From NCBI RefSeq assembly GCF_015594545.1, contig NZ_JADIIO010000001.1, positions 1,302,001 to 1,366,000 on the forward strand: a stretch of DNA of 64,000 nucleotides. The letters are read 5' to 3'. A model generated the notes under the pieces. The model saw only the letters and a program-made list of their open reading frames with translations. It did no database searches and was not told the origin of the DNA. This stretch comes from Staphylococcus durrellii. Lineage in GTDB: Bacteria > Bacillota > Bacilli > Staphylococcales > Staphylococcaceae. Made by a program: the position numbers and the translations under genes. Below are positions 18,463-29,472 of this stretch, piece after piece. Numbering within the stretch: the first letter of the stretch is position 1; every line of letters starts with the position of its first letter.

Positions 18463-19461
18463 ATGACTAATATTACTGTATTTGGTACTGGAAGCTTTGG
18501 TACAGCTTTAGCGAATGTACTTGCCGAAAATGGTCATGAAGTAATCATGTGGGGCAAAAATGAAACTACCATTAATGAAATTAACACAAATCATAGTAAT
18601 ACTAAATATTTAAAAAGCGCTCAATTAAGCGCTCAAATCGTCGCAACTAACAACTTACAACAAGCGGTAAATCATGCAGATTATTATTTAATCGCATTAC
18701 CGACAAAAGCAATTAGAGAAGTAGTAACTCAAATCGACCAACTACTAACATCTTCTAAAGTATTTATTCATGTCGCAAAAGGTATTGAAAATGACACATT
18801 TAAACGTGTATCTGAAATGATTGAAGATTCGTTAACACAAGCACATAATGGCGGTATAGGTGTCTTATCAGGGCCAAGCCATGCGGAGGAAGTTGTTATA
18901 AAACAGCCTACAACGGTGGCAGCTTCTTCTAAAAACAGCGAAATAAGTAAATTAATTCAAGATTTATTTATGAATGATTACTTACGAGTATACACTAATG
19001 ATGACTTAATCGGTGTGGAACTTGGTGGCGCCTTAAAAAATATTATTGCAGTTGCTAGTGGCGTAATCGAAGGGATGGGCTTTGGTGATAATGCTAAAGC
19101 CGCACTCATGACTCGAGGCTTAGCCGAAATCAGTAGGTTAGGTGAAACATTAGGCGCAGATCCAATGACTTTCTTAGGATTAGGTGGCATCGGTGATTTA
19201 ATTGTTACTTGTACCTCTACCCATTCAAGAAATTTCACCTTAGGATACAAACTAGGTGAAGGTAAATCAGTAGATCAAGCTTTAAATGAAATGAATATGG
19301 TAGTTGAGGGTATTTATACAACTAAATCAGTTTATCACTTAGCTAAAAGTCATCAAGTTGATATGCCAATTACATCAACTCTATATGGTGTTTTATTCGA
19401 AAATAACCCCGTTGATGACAGCGTTAAATACTTGATGGGACGCGAAAAGAAAGCAGAATAA
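18463..19461 (+). CDS. gpsA: Glycerol-3-phosphate dehydrogenase [NAD(P)+]
   Basis: Reduces dihydroxyacetone phosphate to sn-glycerol-3-phosphate for phospholipid and teichoic-acid synthesis. 332 aa from the ATG at 18463, with GGAGGGG 6 nt upstream; the TTG at 18460 is too close. The Rossmann motif is [12 protein letters not shown]. The catalytic region includes [17 protein letters not shown] (with the catalytic Lys), and [12 protein letters not shown] is also conserved. It is probably cotranscribed with der. Confidence 0.95.
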   Translation: MTNITVFGTGSFGTALANVLAENGHEVIMWGKNETTINEINTNHSNTKYLKSAQLSAQIVATNNLQQAVNHADYYLIALPTKAIREVVTQIDQLLTSSKVFIHVAKGIENDTFKRVSEMIEDSLTQAHNGGIGVLSGPSHAEEVVIKQPTTVAASSKNSEISKLIQDLFMNDYLRVYTNDDLIGVELGGALKNIIAVASGVIEGMGFGDNAKAALMTRGLAEISRLGETLGADPMTFLGLGGIGDLIVTCTSTHSRNFTLGYKLGEGKSVDQALNEMNMVVEGIYTTKSVYHLAKSHQVDMPITSTLYGVLFENNPVDDSVKYLMGREKKAE

Positions 19462-19630
19462 CGATGTAAAATTACATTATATTATCAAATTTCCTCAAAT
19501 TATTATAAAAATCCTATAATTACAACGTTTTTTGCATATAAATCATTGCAGTGCCAACAATCGTTGTGTTAAAGTCATAGCATAATGATATTAAGTTATC
19601 ATTATTAACCCTAGGGGAGGTGAATTTTTA

Positions 19631-19903
19631 ATGAATAAAACAGATTTAATCAACTCAGTTGCTGATCAAGCTGATTTAACAAAAAAACAAGCAGGTTTAG
19701 CTGTTGACGCAGTATTCGAATCTATTCAATCATCACTTGCTAAAAGTGAAAAAGTTCAATTAATCGGATTCGGAAACTTTGAGGTACGTGAACGTGCTGC
19801 ACGTAAAGGCCGTAACCCTCAAACTGGTAAAGAAATTGAAATCCCTGCAAGCAAAGTTCCAGCATTCAAAGCTGGTAAAGCACTTAAAGATGCAGTTAAA
19901 TAA
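19631..19903 (+). CDS. hup: DNA-binding protein HU
   Basis: Nucleoid-associated histone-like protein, 90 aa, the standard HU length. Signature motifs are [32 protein letters not shown] and the C-terminal [19 protein letters not shown]. The ribosome-binding site GGGGAGGTG is strong. A monocistronic unit with 169 bp upstream and an immediate terminator fits high expression. Confidence 0.97.
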   Translation: MNKTDLINSVADQADLTKKQAGLAVDAVFESIQSSLAKSEKVQLIGFGNFEVRERAARKGRNPQTGKEIEIPASKVPAFKAGKALKDAVK

Positions 19904-19916
19904 TTCTTTACTTAAC

Positions 19917-19947
19917 AAAAGCCCTTTTATAAGGGCTTTTCTTTTTT
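19917..19947 (+). terminator. Terminator after hup
   Basis: Perfect hairpin AAAAGCCCTT-ttat-AAGGGCTTTT followed by CTTTTTT. Confidence 0.93.
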
Positions 19948-20201
19948 GTCTTTATATATGCTTTAAATTGAAAGCCTAAGTATTGCTAAACAAATGATAT
20001 AGCACTTTCATTCACTAATTGGTCATATACTTTAATACATATATATATAATGAATAGTCGTTTTAATGTTATAATTTAAATCTATGTAAAGCATAATATT
20101 ACAGTAAACTTTCGATAATTCTTGTTAACTCAATCATCCTGCATTTTAATTTTTATTATATAATGTTAATATGAATATTGATTACTACGTGAGGTGTGAA
20201 G

Positions 20202-20759
20202 ATGGAAACGACATATAGAATATTAGAAAATCAAATTACACAAAGGCTTATTGGCATAAATAAATATGAACCTATACAAATTAACCAAGTGTTAAGTCAG
20301 TATTTAGATTCATATCCTTTGCCAACGAAAGCTAAATTAGCTTGCCTCACAATAGACACGGCTATGCGTCATCTGGACACAACTTCAGCAAATAATTTAT
20401 CGAGACACTCTATTTTAATCGGTGATTTATTGAGTGCTCATTTTTATACGTTATTAGCCGAGTTAAACGAACCATCATTTCAAGATAAAATAAGTAAAGC
20501 GATTGTATCAATCAATGAATTAAAATCATCTATTAAACATCAAGAATTAACTACAGATGAATTAGTAGATGCGATAGTTAAAATCGAAACAATACTCCCT
20601 TATATTACCGTCGACTACTTTACAATTGAAGTATCAATCCCAGGTATTATAAAGCAATTTATTCCATCTATCGTAGAAAAAACACCAATTTATTTACAGA
20701 ACTTTTCTCACGATATGTTAACTGAATTACAATCTAAAATTAATGCTCATTATATATAA
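20202..20759 (+). CDS. hepS: Heptaprenyl diphosphate synthase component 1
   Basis: Small, non-catalytic subunit of the two-component heptaprenyl diphosphate synthase that makes the menaquinone side chain. 185 aa from the ATG at 20202, preceded by GTGAGGTG; a GTG two codons earlier overlaps that site. It is mostly helical and lacks the Asp-rich prenyltransferase motifs, as this family does. Position immediately before menG and hepT supports the call more than the sequence alone. Confidence 0.85.
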   Translation: METTYRILENQITQRLIGINKYEPIQINQVLSQYLDSYPLPTKAKLACLTIDTAMRHLDTTSANNLSRHSILIGDLLSAHFYTLLAELNEPSFQDKISKAIVSINELKSSIKHQELTTDELVDAIVKIETILPYITVDYFTIEVSIPGIIKQFIPSIVEKTPIYLQNFSHDMLTELQSKINAHYI

Positions 20760-20773
20760 AAGAGGTAATAAAT

Positions 20774-21475
20774 ATGACTGAAAACAAAGCTAAAAAAGAA
20801 CAAGTACACACTGTATTTCAAAACATTTCAAATAAATATGATCGTTTAAATAATATCATTAGTTTCGAACAACATATTATTTGGAGAAAACATACAATGA
20901 AAGAAATGAATGTTAAACCAGGTAGTAAGGCATTAGATGTATGTTGTGGAACGGCAGATTGGACTATCGCACTTAGTAAGGCAGTAGGTCATACAGGAGA
21001 AGTTACCGGCGTAGACTTTAGTGAAAATATGTTAGCTGTTGGTGCTGAGAAAATAAAAGAGTATAATAATATTAAGTTAGTTCATGCTGACGCCATGAAT
21101 CTTCCTTTTGAAGATAATACTTTTGATTATGTCACGATTGGTTTTGGCTTACGTAATGTACCGGATTATTTAGCTACATTGAAAGAGTTAAATAGAGTAC
21201 TTAAACCTGGTGGTATGGTAGTATGTCTAGAAACAAGTCAACCTACAATGCCTGTGTTTAAGCAATTTTATAAAATGTACTTCAAATTCGTGATGCCTAT
21301 TTTCGGTAAAATATTTGCAAAATCTAAAGACGAATATGAATGGTTACAACAATCAACATTTAATTTCCCCGATAAAGAAAAATTAAGACGCTTGTTCAAT
21401 CAAGCAGGTTTTAGTAATTTAAAAGTTCGTAGCTATACAGGTGGCGTTGCTGCAATGCACCTTGGCTATAAATAA
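20774..21475 (+). CDS. menG: Demethylmenaquinone methyltransferase
   Basis: SAM-dependent methyltransferase for the last step of menaquinone synthesis (UbiE/MenG family). 233 aa. SAM-binding motif I is [16 protein letters not shown], followed by [21 protein letters not shown] and [15 protein letters not shown]. The ATG has AAAGAGGTAATAA upstream. It lies between the two heptaprenyl synthase subunit genes. Confidence 0.95.
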   Translation: MTENKAKKEQVHTVFQNISNKYDRLNNIISFEQHIIWRKHTMKEMNVKPGSKALDVCCGTADWTIALSKAVGHTGEVTGVDFSENMLAVGAEKIKEYNNIKLVHADAMNLPFEDNTFDYVTIGFGLRNVPDYLATLKELNRVLKPGGMVVCLETSQPTMPVFKQFYKMYFKFVMPIFGKIFAKSKDEYEWLQQSTFNFPDKEKLRRLFNQAGFSNLKVRSYTGGVAAMHLGYK

Positions 21476-21500
21476 ATCGATACAACCAAAGGTGATTAAC

Positions 21501-22454
21501 GTGGCAAAGTTAAACATGAACAACGAAATTAAAAAAATTGAAAAGTGCTTACAACAAGTGATAAAGAGTAATGATAAAGTTTTGGAAGAAGCTGCTTTTC
21601 ATTTATTATTATCCGGGGGCAAACGTGTTAGACCAGCTTTTGTTATACTTAGCAGCCAATTTGGTAAGGGAAATGAGAATTATACTAATCGTGTAGCCGT
21701 AGCCTTAGAACTCATTCACATGGCGACACTTGTACATGATGACGTCATTGATAAAAGTGATACACGTAGGGGACGCTTAACTATATCAAAAAAGTGGGAT
21801 CAACAAACGGCAATATTAACCGGTAATTTTTTACTTGCTTTAGCATTAGAACACATCTCTTTTATTCCAGACCATCGCGTTCATACAGTCATTTCAAATG
21901 CTATTATTGATGTTTGCAAAGGCGAACTTTTTCAATTCCAAGATCAATTTAATAGTCAACAAACAATAACAAATTACTTGCGTCGTATTAATAGAAAAAC
22001 GGCACTGCTTATACAATTATCGACTGAAGTTGGAGCAATCGCTTCTGGTGCCGACGAACAAACAATACATCGTTTAAAATTTATCGGCCATTATATTGGC
22101 ATGAGCTTTCAGATTGTTGATGACATACTTGACTTCACTAGTACTGAGAAAAAGCTTGGCAAACCAGTCGGTAGTGACTTGATGAACGGTCACATTACAT
22201 TGCCTGTTTTATTAGAGATTAGAAAAAATCCAGAATTCAAAGCACGTATTGCTGCTTTATGCCCAGATAGTTCAAAAGAAGATTTTGAATACTGTATCAA
22301 TGTAATTAAAAATTCAGAGAGTATTAAAGAAGCTCAAGCAATTAGTGATAAGTATCTAAATAAAGCAGTAACACTTATTAATTCACTAAATAATAAAGAT
22401 GCTCAAACTTTATTTAACAAATTAATTCAAAAAATGAGTAAAAGAAATGTGTAA
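21501..22454 (+). CDS. hepT: Heptaprenyl diphosphate synthase component 2
   Basis: Catalytic trans-prenyltransferase subunit. The start is GTG at 21501, with AAAGGTGA just upstream; the frame is open further back into menG but without a ribosome-binding site. 317 aa. First Asp-rich motif LVHDDVIDKSDTRRG, second QIVDDILDFTST, and the substrate motif GGKRVRPAF. Together with HepS it supplies the C35 isoprenoid tail for menaquinone-7. Confidence 0.93.
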   Translation: MAKLNMNNEIKKIEKCLQQVIKSNDKVLEEAAFHLLLSGGKRVRPAFVILSSQFGKGNENYTNRVAVALELIHMATLVHDDVIDKSDTRRGRLTISKKWDQQTAILTGNFLLALALEHISFIPDHRVHTVISNAIIDVCKGELFQFQDQFNSQQTITNYLRRINRKTALLIQLSTEVGAIASGADEQTIHRLKFIGHYIGMSFQIVDDILDFTSTEKKLGKPVGSDLMNGHITLPVLLEIRKNPEFKARIAALCPDSSKEDFEYCINVIKNSESIKEAQAISDKYLNKAVTLINSLNNKDAQTLFNKLIQKMSKRNV

Positions 22455-22469
22455 CATTTGTGAAAAGCA

Positions 22470-22498
22470 TTGAAAGCGCTTTTACATACTGTTATTAT
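22470..22498 (+). promoter_or_regulatory. ndk promoter overlapped by a CcpA cre site
   Basis: -35 TTGAAA (22470-22475), 17-bp spacer, -10 TATTAT (22493-22498) with TGT in front (extended -10). TGAAAGCGCTTTTA at 22471-22484 fits the cre consensus TGWAANCGNTNWCA with one mismatch (T for C at position 13) and covers the -35. This geometry predicts carbon catabolite repression of ndk by CcpA. Confidence 0.6.
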
Positions 22499-22582
22499 AT
22501 TATTGTGTTGTGAAATATGACATACTAATTGGATATTTTTAACACAATATTTGATACGTAAACACAGGGGGATTTACTCACA

Positions 22583-23032
22583 ATGGAAAGAACATTTTTA
22601 ATGATTAAACCTGACGCAGTACAACGTAACTTGATTGGTGAAATTATTTCTCGTATAGAACGTAAAGGACTTAAACTTGTTGGTGGTAAAATAATGACTG
22701 TTGACAAATCTTTAGCAGAAACACATTATGCTGAGCACGTAGACAAGCCATTCTACAACAACTTAGTTTCATTTATAACTTCTGCTCCAGTATTCGCAAT
22801 GGTTGTTGAAGGGGAAAACGCTGTTCATGTGGCACGACACATCATCGGCTCTACAAATCCGTCAGAAGCTACACCTGGAACTATTAGAGGTGATTTAGGT
22901 TTAACAGTCGGTAGAAACATAATCCACGGTTCTGATTCTGTGGAAGCTGCTAACAAAGAAATTAACTTATGGTTTAATTTAAATGAATTAAGTGATTACG
23001 AGCAACCACGTAATCCTTGGTTATATGAATAA
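22583..23032 (+). CDS. ndk: Nucleoside diphosphate kinase
   Basis: Transfers the gamma-phosphate between nucleoside triphosphates and diphosphates. 149 aa. N-terminal [19 protein letters not shown] and the active-site phospho-histidine in [12 protein letters not shown] are both present. It has its own promoter with an apparent cre site and its own terminator, so it is monocistronic between hepT and aroC. Confidence 0.97.
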   Translation: MERTFLMIKPDAVQRNLIGEIISRIERKGLKLVGGKIMTVDKSLAETHYAEHVDKPFYNNLVSFITSAPVFAMVVEGENAVHVARHIIGSTNPSEATPGTIRGDLGLTVGRNIIHGSDSVEAANKEINLWFNLNELSDYEQPRNPWLYE

Positions 23033-23074
23033 TATAGAATAATAATTATACTAATAATGTTAGTTTAATATATT

Positions 23075-23116
23075 GGATGACTTCACAAAGATATTTTAGT
23101 AGAAGTCATCCTTTTT
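23075..23116 (+). terminator. Terminator after ndk
   Basis: A 10-bp perfect stem GGATGACTTC / GAAGTCATCC with a 17-nt loop and a TTTTT tail. Confidence 0.85.
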
Positions 23117-23424
23117 AATTATTATAATATATAGTATTAAAATAGAAGAGTAGTGTTTAAAAATCTACGAATAAATAGTTTTAATTTTACTCATACGCTC
23201 TAATCATGTTTTACTTAAATTATAATAGTTTGAATATTTTTACATTAACTAACTTATGCAAAAGCTAGAAATATACATAAAGCCACATAAATGATGAAGC
23301 AACCATAACAATGATTTAAATAAAACTTATCAAATCGAAAAATTACTATTAATATGACTATATTTATATGATAAGATATAGAACATATTATAATTTAAAG
23401 CACTAAAGAACGGAGAGGGTATTA
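23117..23424. other. AT-rich gap before aroC
   Basis: About 300 bp with no ORF. I see a TATAAT at 23389-23394 that may be the aroC -10 (poor -35), and the aroC ribosome-binding site GGAGAGGG. Nothing else is recognisable. Confidence 0.4.
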
Positions 23425-24591
23425 ATGAGATATTTAACATCAGGTGAGTCACATGGACCACAATTAACAGTCATTATTGAGGGCGTTCCATCAAATTTAG
23501 AAATCAACGTAGAAGATATAAATGAACAAATGTTTAAACGTCAAGGTGGTTATGGACGTGGTCGCCGTATGCAAATTGAAAAAGATACTGTAGAAATAGT
23601 TTCAGGTGTACGTAATGGCTATACATTAGGTAGTCCAATTACTTTAGTCGTTAAAAATGATGATTTTTCACATTGGAGAAATATAATGGGAGCGGACCCA
23701 ATTAGTGATGAACACCGTGAAAATATGAAACGTGTTATTACTAAACCAAGACCTGGTCATGCTGATTTAATCGGTGGAATGAAGTATAACCACCGCGACT
23801 TAAGAAACGTTTTAGAACGTTCTTCTGCTCGTGAAACTGCAGCACGTGTTGCAGTTGGTGCGGTTGCTAAATTATTATTAAAGCAATTAGATATTGACCT
23901 TTATAGCCGTGTTGTTGAAATTGGTGGCGTAAAAGATCAAGGTTTATATGATTTAGAAACAATTAAAAATGGCGTAGATAAAAATGATGTACGTGTCATT
24001 GATGACAGTATTGCTCAAGATATGCGAGATAAAATTGATGAAGCTAAAAAAGCTGGCGACACTTTAGGCGGCGTTGTACAAGTAGTTGTTGATGGTTTAC
24101 CAGTAGGTATCGGTAGTTACGTACACTATGATCGCAAATTAGATGGTAGAATTGCACAAGGCGTCGTAAGTATTAATGCGTTTAAAGGCGTTAGTTTCGG
24201 TGAAGGATTTAACGCTGCTGAGAAACCAGGTAGCCAAATCCAAGATGAAATCTTATATGACGAAACAAATGGTTACTACAGAGGCTCTAATCACTTAGGT
24301 GGCTTTGAAGGCGGAATGTCTAATGGTATGCCGATTATTGTTAACGGCGTAATGAAACCTATACCGACACTATATAAACCATTGAATTCTGTTGATATTA
24401 ATACCAAAGAATCATTCAAAGCGTCTATTGAGCGTTCTGATAGTTCTGCTGTACCAGCGGCAAGCGTAGTAGTCGAAAATGTTGTAGCATTTGAAATTGC
24501 TAAAGCACTATTAGAAGAGTTTCAATCAAACCATATCGATCAACTACAAGAGCAAATTAAAGAACGTCGTTTGCTTAATATTGAATATTAA
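23425..24591 (+). CDS. aroC: Chorismate synthase
   Basis: Last enzyme of the shikimate pathway, converting EPSP to chorismate with reduced FMN. 388 aa. Family signatures include [39 protein letters not shown] and the C-terminal [18 protein letters not shown]. It heads the aroC-aroB-aroA run; aroB follows after 38 nt. Confidence 0.97.
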   Translation: MRYLTSGESHGPQLTVIIEGVPSNLEINVEDINEQMFKRQGGYGRGRRMQIEKDTVEIVSGVRNGYTLGSPITLVVKNDDFSHWRNIMGADPISDEHRENMKRVITKPRPGHADLIGGMKYNHRDLRNVLERSSARETAARVAVGAVAKLLLKQLDIDLYSRVVEIGGVKDQGLYDLETIKNGVDKNDVRVIDDSIAQDMRDKIDEAKKAGDTLGGVVQVVVDGLPVGIGSYVHYDRKLDGRIAQGVVSINAFKGVSFGEGFNAAEKPGSQIQDEILYDETNGYYRGSNHLGGFEGGMSNGMPIIVNGVMKPIPTLYKPLNSVDINTKESFKASIERSDSSAVPAASVVVENVVAFEIAKALLEEFQSNHIDQLQEQIKERRLLNIEY

Positions 24592-24629
24592 TGTTAATCA
24601 TTTAATTTTAAAAATGAATAGGTGAGTAT

Positions 24630-25694
24630 ATGAAACTAGAAACTACGTACCAATCAAATAATTATCCTATTTTCGTAGAGCGTAATGCTTTAAAACAACT
24701 TCATCAATATCTTGAACCATATAAAGATGTGGTGTTGATAGTAGATGCTGAAGTTAATAAATTGTGGGAAAATGTTTTAAGCTTCATCACAACTGATTAT
24801 GACGCTCATAAAATTGTCGTTCCATCAGGCGAAAATACGAAAACACTATCGTTTTATGGAGAAACAATCGAATCATTACTTAGCAAACATTTAACAAGAG
24901 ACACGTGCTTAATTGCTGTTGGTGGGGGGGCGACTGGTGATTTTACTGGTTTTTTAGCCGCTACACTATTGCGTGGTGTTGACTTTATTCAAGTACCAAC
25001 GACTATCCTAGCTCATGATTCGAGTGTTGGTGGCAAAGTAGGCATTAATTCTCAATATGGTAAAAACTTAATTGGCGCTTTTTATCGTCCTAAAGCAGTT
25101 ATTTATGATTTGAACTTTTTAGATAGTTTACCGTATAGCGAAGTAATAAGTGGCTATGCAGAAGTTTATAAACATGCATTATTAAATGATCAGGCTCCTG
25201 TAACTACATTAGAAAATCAATATAAAAACAGCGAAAGCTTATATCAATTAACTGATATTGAATACTATATTTACAAAGGTATCGAGACTAAATTAAATAT
25301 TATTATTCAAGATGAAAAAGAAAGTAACGTCCGTAAATATTTAAACCTTGGCCATACTTTCGGTCATGCTGTTGAGTATTATCACAAAATACCTCACGGT
25401 CATGCGATTATGATAGGTCTAATTTATCAATTTATCGTCTCTAATAAACAACTAAATAATAATTTTGATATTCAACATTTTATTAATTATCTGAATGCAC
25501 TTGATTATCCGTTAAATCTTATTAAAGATTTTAATTTTAATATTTTATATAACTTAATGTTGAGTGATAAAAAAAATGATTCTGAAGGTGTGCAAATGGT
25601 ATTATTAGAAGATTTTGGCAAGCCTGTCGTACAACACGTTAACAAAAAAGTACACGAGCAAGCTTTTGAAGTTTTACAATCTTATTTTAAGTAG
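24630..25694 (+). CDS. aroB: 3-dehydroquinate synthase
   Basis: NAD- and metal-dependent enzyme converting DAHP to 3-dehydroquinate. 354 aa. Conserved blocks include [47 protein letters not shown] and metal ligands in [12 protein letters not shown] and HGHAIMIG. The aroA frame begins directly after its stop codon, so the pair is coupled. Confidence 0.95.
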   Translation: MKLETTYQSNNYPIFVERNALKQLHQYLEPYKDVVLIVDAEVNKLWENVLSFITTDYDAHKIVVPSGENTKTLSFYGETIESLLSKHLTRDTCLIAVGGGATGDFTGFLAATLLRGVDFIQVPTTILAHDSSVGGKVGINSQYGKNLIGAFYRPKAVIYDLNFLDSLPYSEVISGYAEVYKHALLNDQAPVTTLENQYKNSESLYQLTDIEYYIYKGIETKLNIIIQDEKESNVRKYLNLGHTFGHAVEYYHKIPHGHAIMIGLIYQFIVSNKQLNNNFDIQHFINYLNALDYPLNLIKDFNFNILYNLMLSDKKNDSEGVQMVLLEDFGKPVVQHVNKKVHEQAFEVLQSYFK

Positions 25695-25703
25695 GTGACT
25701 ATA

Positions 25704-27002
25704 TTGGGCAATAGTGAAACGATAAACATAAATAGTCCTTTAGTGGGCGAAATTGAGGTACCTGGAGACAAATCTATGACACATAGAGGTATTATATTGG
25801 GGTCATTAGCTAAAGGTAAATCCACGATATATAAACCTTTATTAGGCGAAGATTGTATACGTACAGTAGAAATTTTCAAACGATTAGGCGTTGAAATTAC
25901 AGTTTCAGAGGATAAAATTGATATCGACTCTCCAGGGTATAAGCATTTTAAAACACCGCACCAAGTTCTTTATACTGGTAATTCTGGTACAACAACGCGT
26001 CTTGTTGCGGGATTACTATGTGGATTAGGTATCGAATCAGTTTTGTCTGGTGATGAATCTATTGGCAAAAGACCAATGGATAGAATTATGAAACCTCTAA
26101 CTTCAATGGGAGCTCATATTACTGGTATTGACGATAACTATACACCATTAATTATCAAACCAGCTAAAATATACGGCATTAATTATCAAATGGAAGTTGC
26201 AAGTGCACAAGTTAAAAGCGCCATACTTTTTGCTAGTTTATTTTCAGATGAAATTACAACTATTGAAGAAAGCGATATTACACGAAATCATACTGAAACA
26301 ATGTTTAAACATTTCAATATTCCAATAGAAGTAAACGGTAAAACACTCCATACTCAACCAAATGCTATTTCACATATTACACCTGCTTATTTTACCGTTC
26401 CAGGTGATATTTCGTCGGCGTCATATTTTATTGTGGCAGGTTTAATCACACCGGGCAGTGATGTTACAATTCATAATGTTGGCATTAACCCTACACGTTC
26501 AGGTATTATAGATATCGTTGAAAAAATGGAAGGGAACATTGAATTATTTAATGTCATAGAAGGACCAGAACCTACTGCATCAGTTCGTGTTCAATACACT
26601 CCAAATCTTAAAGGAGTTCATATAGAAGGAGACTTAGTTCCTAAAGCAATAGATGAAATGCCTATTATTGCGTTATTATGTACTCAAGCGGTAAATAGCA
26701 GTGTCATCAAAGATGCCGAAGAATTGAAGTTCAAAGAAACTAACCGTATCGACACTACAGCAAATATGTTGAATTTATTAGGCTTTACGTTACAAACAAC
26801 AAGTGATGGATTAATTATACATCCTTCTAATTTAGAACAAACTGCTACGGTAGACAGTTTTACTGATCATCGTATAGGTATGATGTTGGCAATTGCTTCA
26901 TTATTAACTACTGAGCCACTAACTATTGAACAATTTAATGCAGTTAATGTTTCATTCCCAGGATTCTTATCAACTTTAAAACAATTAGAAAACGAGGGAT
27001 AA
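25704..27002 (+). CDS. aroA: 3-phosphoshikimate 1-carboxyvinyltransferase (EPSP synthase)
   Basis: Joins shikimate-3-phosphate and PEP. I take the TTG at 25704, preceded by TAGGTGA, giving 432 aa, the S. aureus length; a GTG at 25695 directly after the aroB stop is the alternative. Motifs: [41 protein letters not shown], and [14 protein letters not shown] near the end. GDKSMTHR rather than GDKSISHR places it with the S. aureus-type enzymes reported as class II and less glyphosate-sensitive; resistance itself is not shown here. Confidence 0.94.
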   Translation: MGNSETININSPLVGEIEVPGDKSMTHRGIILGSLAKGKSTIYKPLLGEDCIRTVEIFKRLGVEITVSEDKIDIDSPGYKHFKTPHQVLYTGNSGTTTRLVAGLLCGLGIESVLSGDESIGKRPMDRIMKPLTSMGAHITGIDDNYTPLIIKPAKIYGINYQMEVASAQVKSAILFASLFSDEITTIEESDITRNHTETMFKHFNIPIEVNGKTLHTQPNAISHITPAYFTVPGDISSASYFIVAGLITPGSDVTIHNVGINPTRSGIIDIVEKMEGNIELFNVIEGPEPTASVRVQYTPNLKGVHIEGDLVPKAIDEMPIIALLCTQAVNSSVIKDAEELKFKETNRIDTTANMLNLLGFTLQTTSDGLIIHPSNLEQTATVDSFTDHRIGMMLAIASLLTTEPLTIEQFNAVNVSFPGFLSTLKQLENEG

Positions 27003-27007
27003 TCTAT

Positions 27008-28249
27008 ATGCAAGATATCTATAAACTTATAGACGATATCAACGTACAAAAATTGGATAACTTAGAAACTCGTGTTAATGATGCATTAAGTTCTACCAAT
27101 GATGACGCATTATTTATTTTAGGTGAGACTTTGTTCGGCTTTGGTTTAACACCTCAAGCTATTGAAGTTTTTCGAACACTCTATAATAAATATCCGGATG
27201 AAAGTGAACTATTAATTTATCTGATTGATGGTCTTATCGCAGAAGATCAAACAGACGAAGCGTTAGAATATTTAACTGAAGTAGAAATTTCACCAGAAAA
27301 ATTAATGCTTGAAGCTGATTTGTATCAACAACTCAATATGCTAGAAGTAGCGATCGATAAATTAACTGAAGCACGTGACTTACAACCTAATGATCCGATT
27401 ATTCACTTTGCTTTGGCAGAAATATTATATTATGACGGCCAATATTTAAGAGCTACATCTGAATATGAAACAGTACTTGAAACTGGTGAATACGAAATTA
27501 ATGGCGTTAATTTATTTTCACGCATTGCAGATTGTAGTTTACAAAGTGGTAACTATGGTGACGCGATTAAAATGTTCGACGAAATTAGTGACGAGGAAAT
27601 GAATTCAGAGGATTACTTTAAAAAAGCGATCGCCTACGATAAAAATGAATTGACACAAGAAGCGATTAAACTCGTCCAAACGTTATTATCTAAAGATCCA
27701 GACTTTTTACAAGGCTATTTTTTCTTACAGCAGTTGCATGAACAAGAACATAATTATGCAGATGCTATAGAAATTGGTAAAGAAGGTTTACGTTTAAGTC
27801 AATTTTATAAAGAACTAATGGTAACTACCGGTAAATTAGAAATTGATCATGGAGATGCAAATGAAGGTGTATCATTATTGACACAAGCACTTGATGTGGA
27901 TAATTCATATCAAGAACCTTTACTCATTTTGAGTGATTTATTTAGAAGTGAAGAGAATTATGAATCACTCATATCTCTTTTACAATATGTTGATGAAGAA
28001 GACTTAGACCCAGTATTTATGTGGCATTTAGCGTATGCGTTTGGTCAAGAAGAACGAGATAAAGAAGCACAACATTTCTTTAATCTTGCTTATCCAACCT
28101 TACAAACACAAGCCGAATTTCTAAGCGACTATTATTATTATTTAGTAGAGATTGGTCAAATAGACTCTGCAAAATCAATTTTAAATCAATTATTAGAAAT
28201 TGAACCGAGTAATGAAACTTGGCATGAAGAATCTCAACGTTTACAATAA
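27008..28249 (+). CDS. Tetratricopeptide-repeat protein (YpiA-like)
   Basis: 413 aa, composed of helical repeats across its whole length, such as DPIIHFALAEILYYDGQYLRATSEYE and further TPR-like units. It is acidic, with no signal peptide or membrane segment. It lies 5 nt after aroA and before a YpiB-like gene, as ypiA does in Bacillus. TPR proteins act as interaction scaffolds; the partner is unknown. Confidence 0.82.
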   Translation: MQDIYKLIDDINVQKLDNLETRVNDALSSTNDDALFILGETLFGFGLTPQAIEVFRTLYNKYPDESELLIYLIDGLIAEDQTDEALEYLTEVEISPEKLMLEADLYQQLNMLEVAIDKLTEARDLQPNDPIIHFALAEILYYDGQYLRATSEYETVLETGEYEINGVNLFSRIADCSLQSGNYGDAIKMFDEISDEEMNSEDYFKKAIAYDKNELTQEAIKLVQTLLSKDPDFLQGYFFLQQLHEQEHNYADAIEIGKEGLRLSQFYKELMVTTGKLEIDHGDANEGVSLLTQALDVDNSYQEPLLILSDLFRSEENYESLISLLQYVDEEDLDPVFMWHLAYAFGQEERDKEAQHFFNLAYPTLQTQAEFLSDYYYYLVEIGQIDSAKSILNQLLEIEPSNETWHEESQRLQ

Positions 28250-28276
28250 GATTATTACAAAGTGAGGTGAGCGTTA

Positions 28277-28825
28277 ATGACTACGAGTTTAAATCAAATG
28301 AAGACTAACTTTATAGAATATTTATTGTTTCAATATGAATTTAAGTCTAGGATTAGCGTTTGGGTTTTAAACTACATTAAAAGCTCAACTCAACAAATTG
28401 AAAATCTTCATTTTGTTTATGACAGAATAACCAATCACAATACGTTAGAGCTTTCAATAATTGATGCTAAAGAAGATGCAATTACTTTAAAAACTACAGA
28501 TAGTACACTTATTAATAGCAATGAAATTTTTACTTTCATTGCTAATTCTAATTTGTCGTTAGATATTAAAATTAACTTTGCTCAAAACAGTGACAGGGAA
28601 CGTCGACTTGATGAACTATTAGTATATCAACTATTAAAATCGCCATATTATACCATTTATATGAATGATATATATACTATCCCATTGTCTACCCATTACG
28701 AATCTTCAATTATACAACATTTGCAAGATAATATTGATCTAAGTTTACAATTTAGGCAACCGGAACAGTTTTATCAATTATCACAAATTTTAAAGTTGTT
28801 TAAATCAAGAAATTCAAATCCATAA
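28277..28825 (+). CDS. UPF0302 / YpiB-like protein
   Basis: 182 aa. The N-terminal half (FIEYLLFQYEFKSRISVWVLNYI) matches the UPF0302 family. The C-terminal helix (DNIDLSLQFRQPEQFYQLSQIL) resembles the IDEAL motif. GTGAGGTGAG precedes the ATG. YpiB of Bacillus has been linked to post-translational control of cell-envelope and Rieske complex proteins. The exact role here is unknown; it is probably cotranscribed with the TPR gene. Confidence 0.75.
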   Translation: MTTSLNQMKTNFIEYLLFQYEFKSRISVWVLNYIKSSTQQIENLHFVYDRITNHNTLELSIIDAKEDAITLKTTDSTLINSNEIFTFIANSNLSLDIKINFAQNSDRERRLDELLVYQLLKSPYYTIYMNDIYTIPLSTHYESSIIQHLQDNIDLSLQFRQPEQFYQLSQILKLFKSRNSNP

Positions 28826-28836
28826 AGGAACGTATT

Positions 28837-29433
28837 ATGCCTCTTAAAACAATTATTAACGCGCTCATTTATAATAAAATAGCATTATGGATATTATTAA
28901 TTTGTAATCTCGCAGGGACTATATATGGTTATATTTGGTATGATACACAATTAAGTGTTACCGATTGGCAGTTTTTGATGTTCGTACCAGACAGTCCAAC
29001 CGCTTCATTATTTTTATGCTTAGTTATTTTAGCTTTTATAGCCAATAAAAATATTGCTATTATAGAAGCCTTAGCTTTCGTATCTTTGTTTAAGTACGGT
29101 GTATGGGCAGTCTTAATGAATATTATAATGTTTATTGATGAGCGCCAAATTTTTCTTAATGGTTTAATGTTAATTTTTTCTCATGGGATTATGGCGATAG
29201 AAGCAATCATTTTCTATCCTCGAATGAAAGTAACTGTTATTGGTTTAGTTGTCGCAATGATATGGGTATTCCACAATGATGTTATAGATTATATATTTAA
29301 ACAATACCCGTATTATCCATTTATTGAACAACACCTTAGTGCAATAGCATATTTATCAATGTGGTTAAGTATTATAGCAATATTATTATATTTATGGCGC
29401 ACTTTTAAGAGTAAAACATTTGACCATTTTTAA
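28837..29433 (+). CDS. DUF1405 membrane protein (YpjA-like)
   Basis: 198 aa integral membrane protein with about five or six hydrophobic segments (for example residues 15-32, 50-68, 78-100, 105-125, 130-147, 170-190). Charged residues concentrate in short loops. The order YpiB-like, this gene, zinc peptidase, MazG-like resembles the ypi/ypj region of Bacillus. No catalytic or transport motif is recognisable. Function unknown. Confidence 0.72.
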   Translation: MPLKTIINALIYNKIALWILLICNLAGTIYGYIWYDTQLSVTDWQFLMFVPDSPTASLFLCLVILAFIANKNIAIIEALAFVSLFKYGVWAVLMNIIMFIDERQIFLNGLMLIFSHGIMAIEAIIFYPRMKVTVIGLVVAMIWVFHNDVIDYIFKQYPYYPFIEQHLSAIAYLSMWLSIIAILLYLWRTFKSKTFDHF

Positions 29434-29472
29434 CGTTGACAGTAAAATAATAGTACAAAGGAGTGAGGATTT

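Noticed and set aside
19779-19979. 66-codon frame overlapping hup and its terminator
   Set aside because: It reads through the terminator hairpin in another frame of hup and has no ribosome-binding site.
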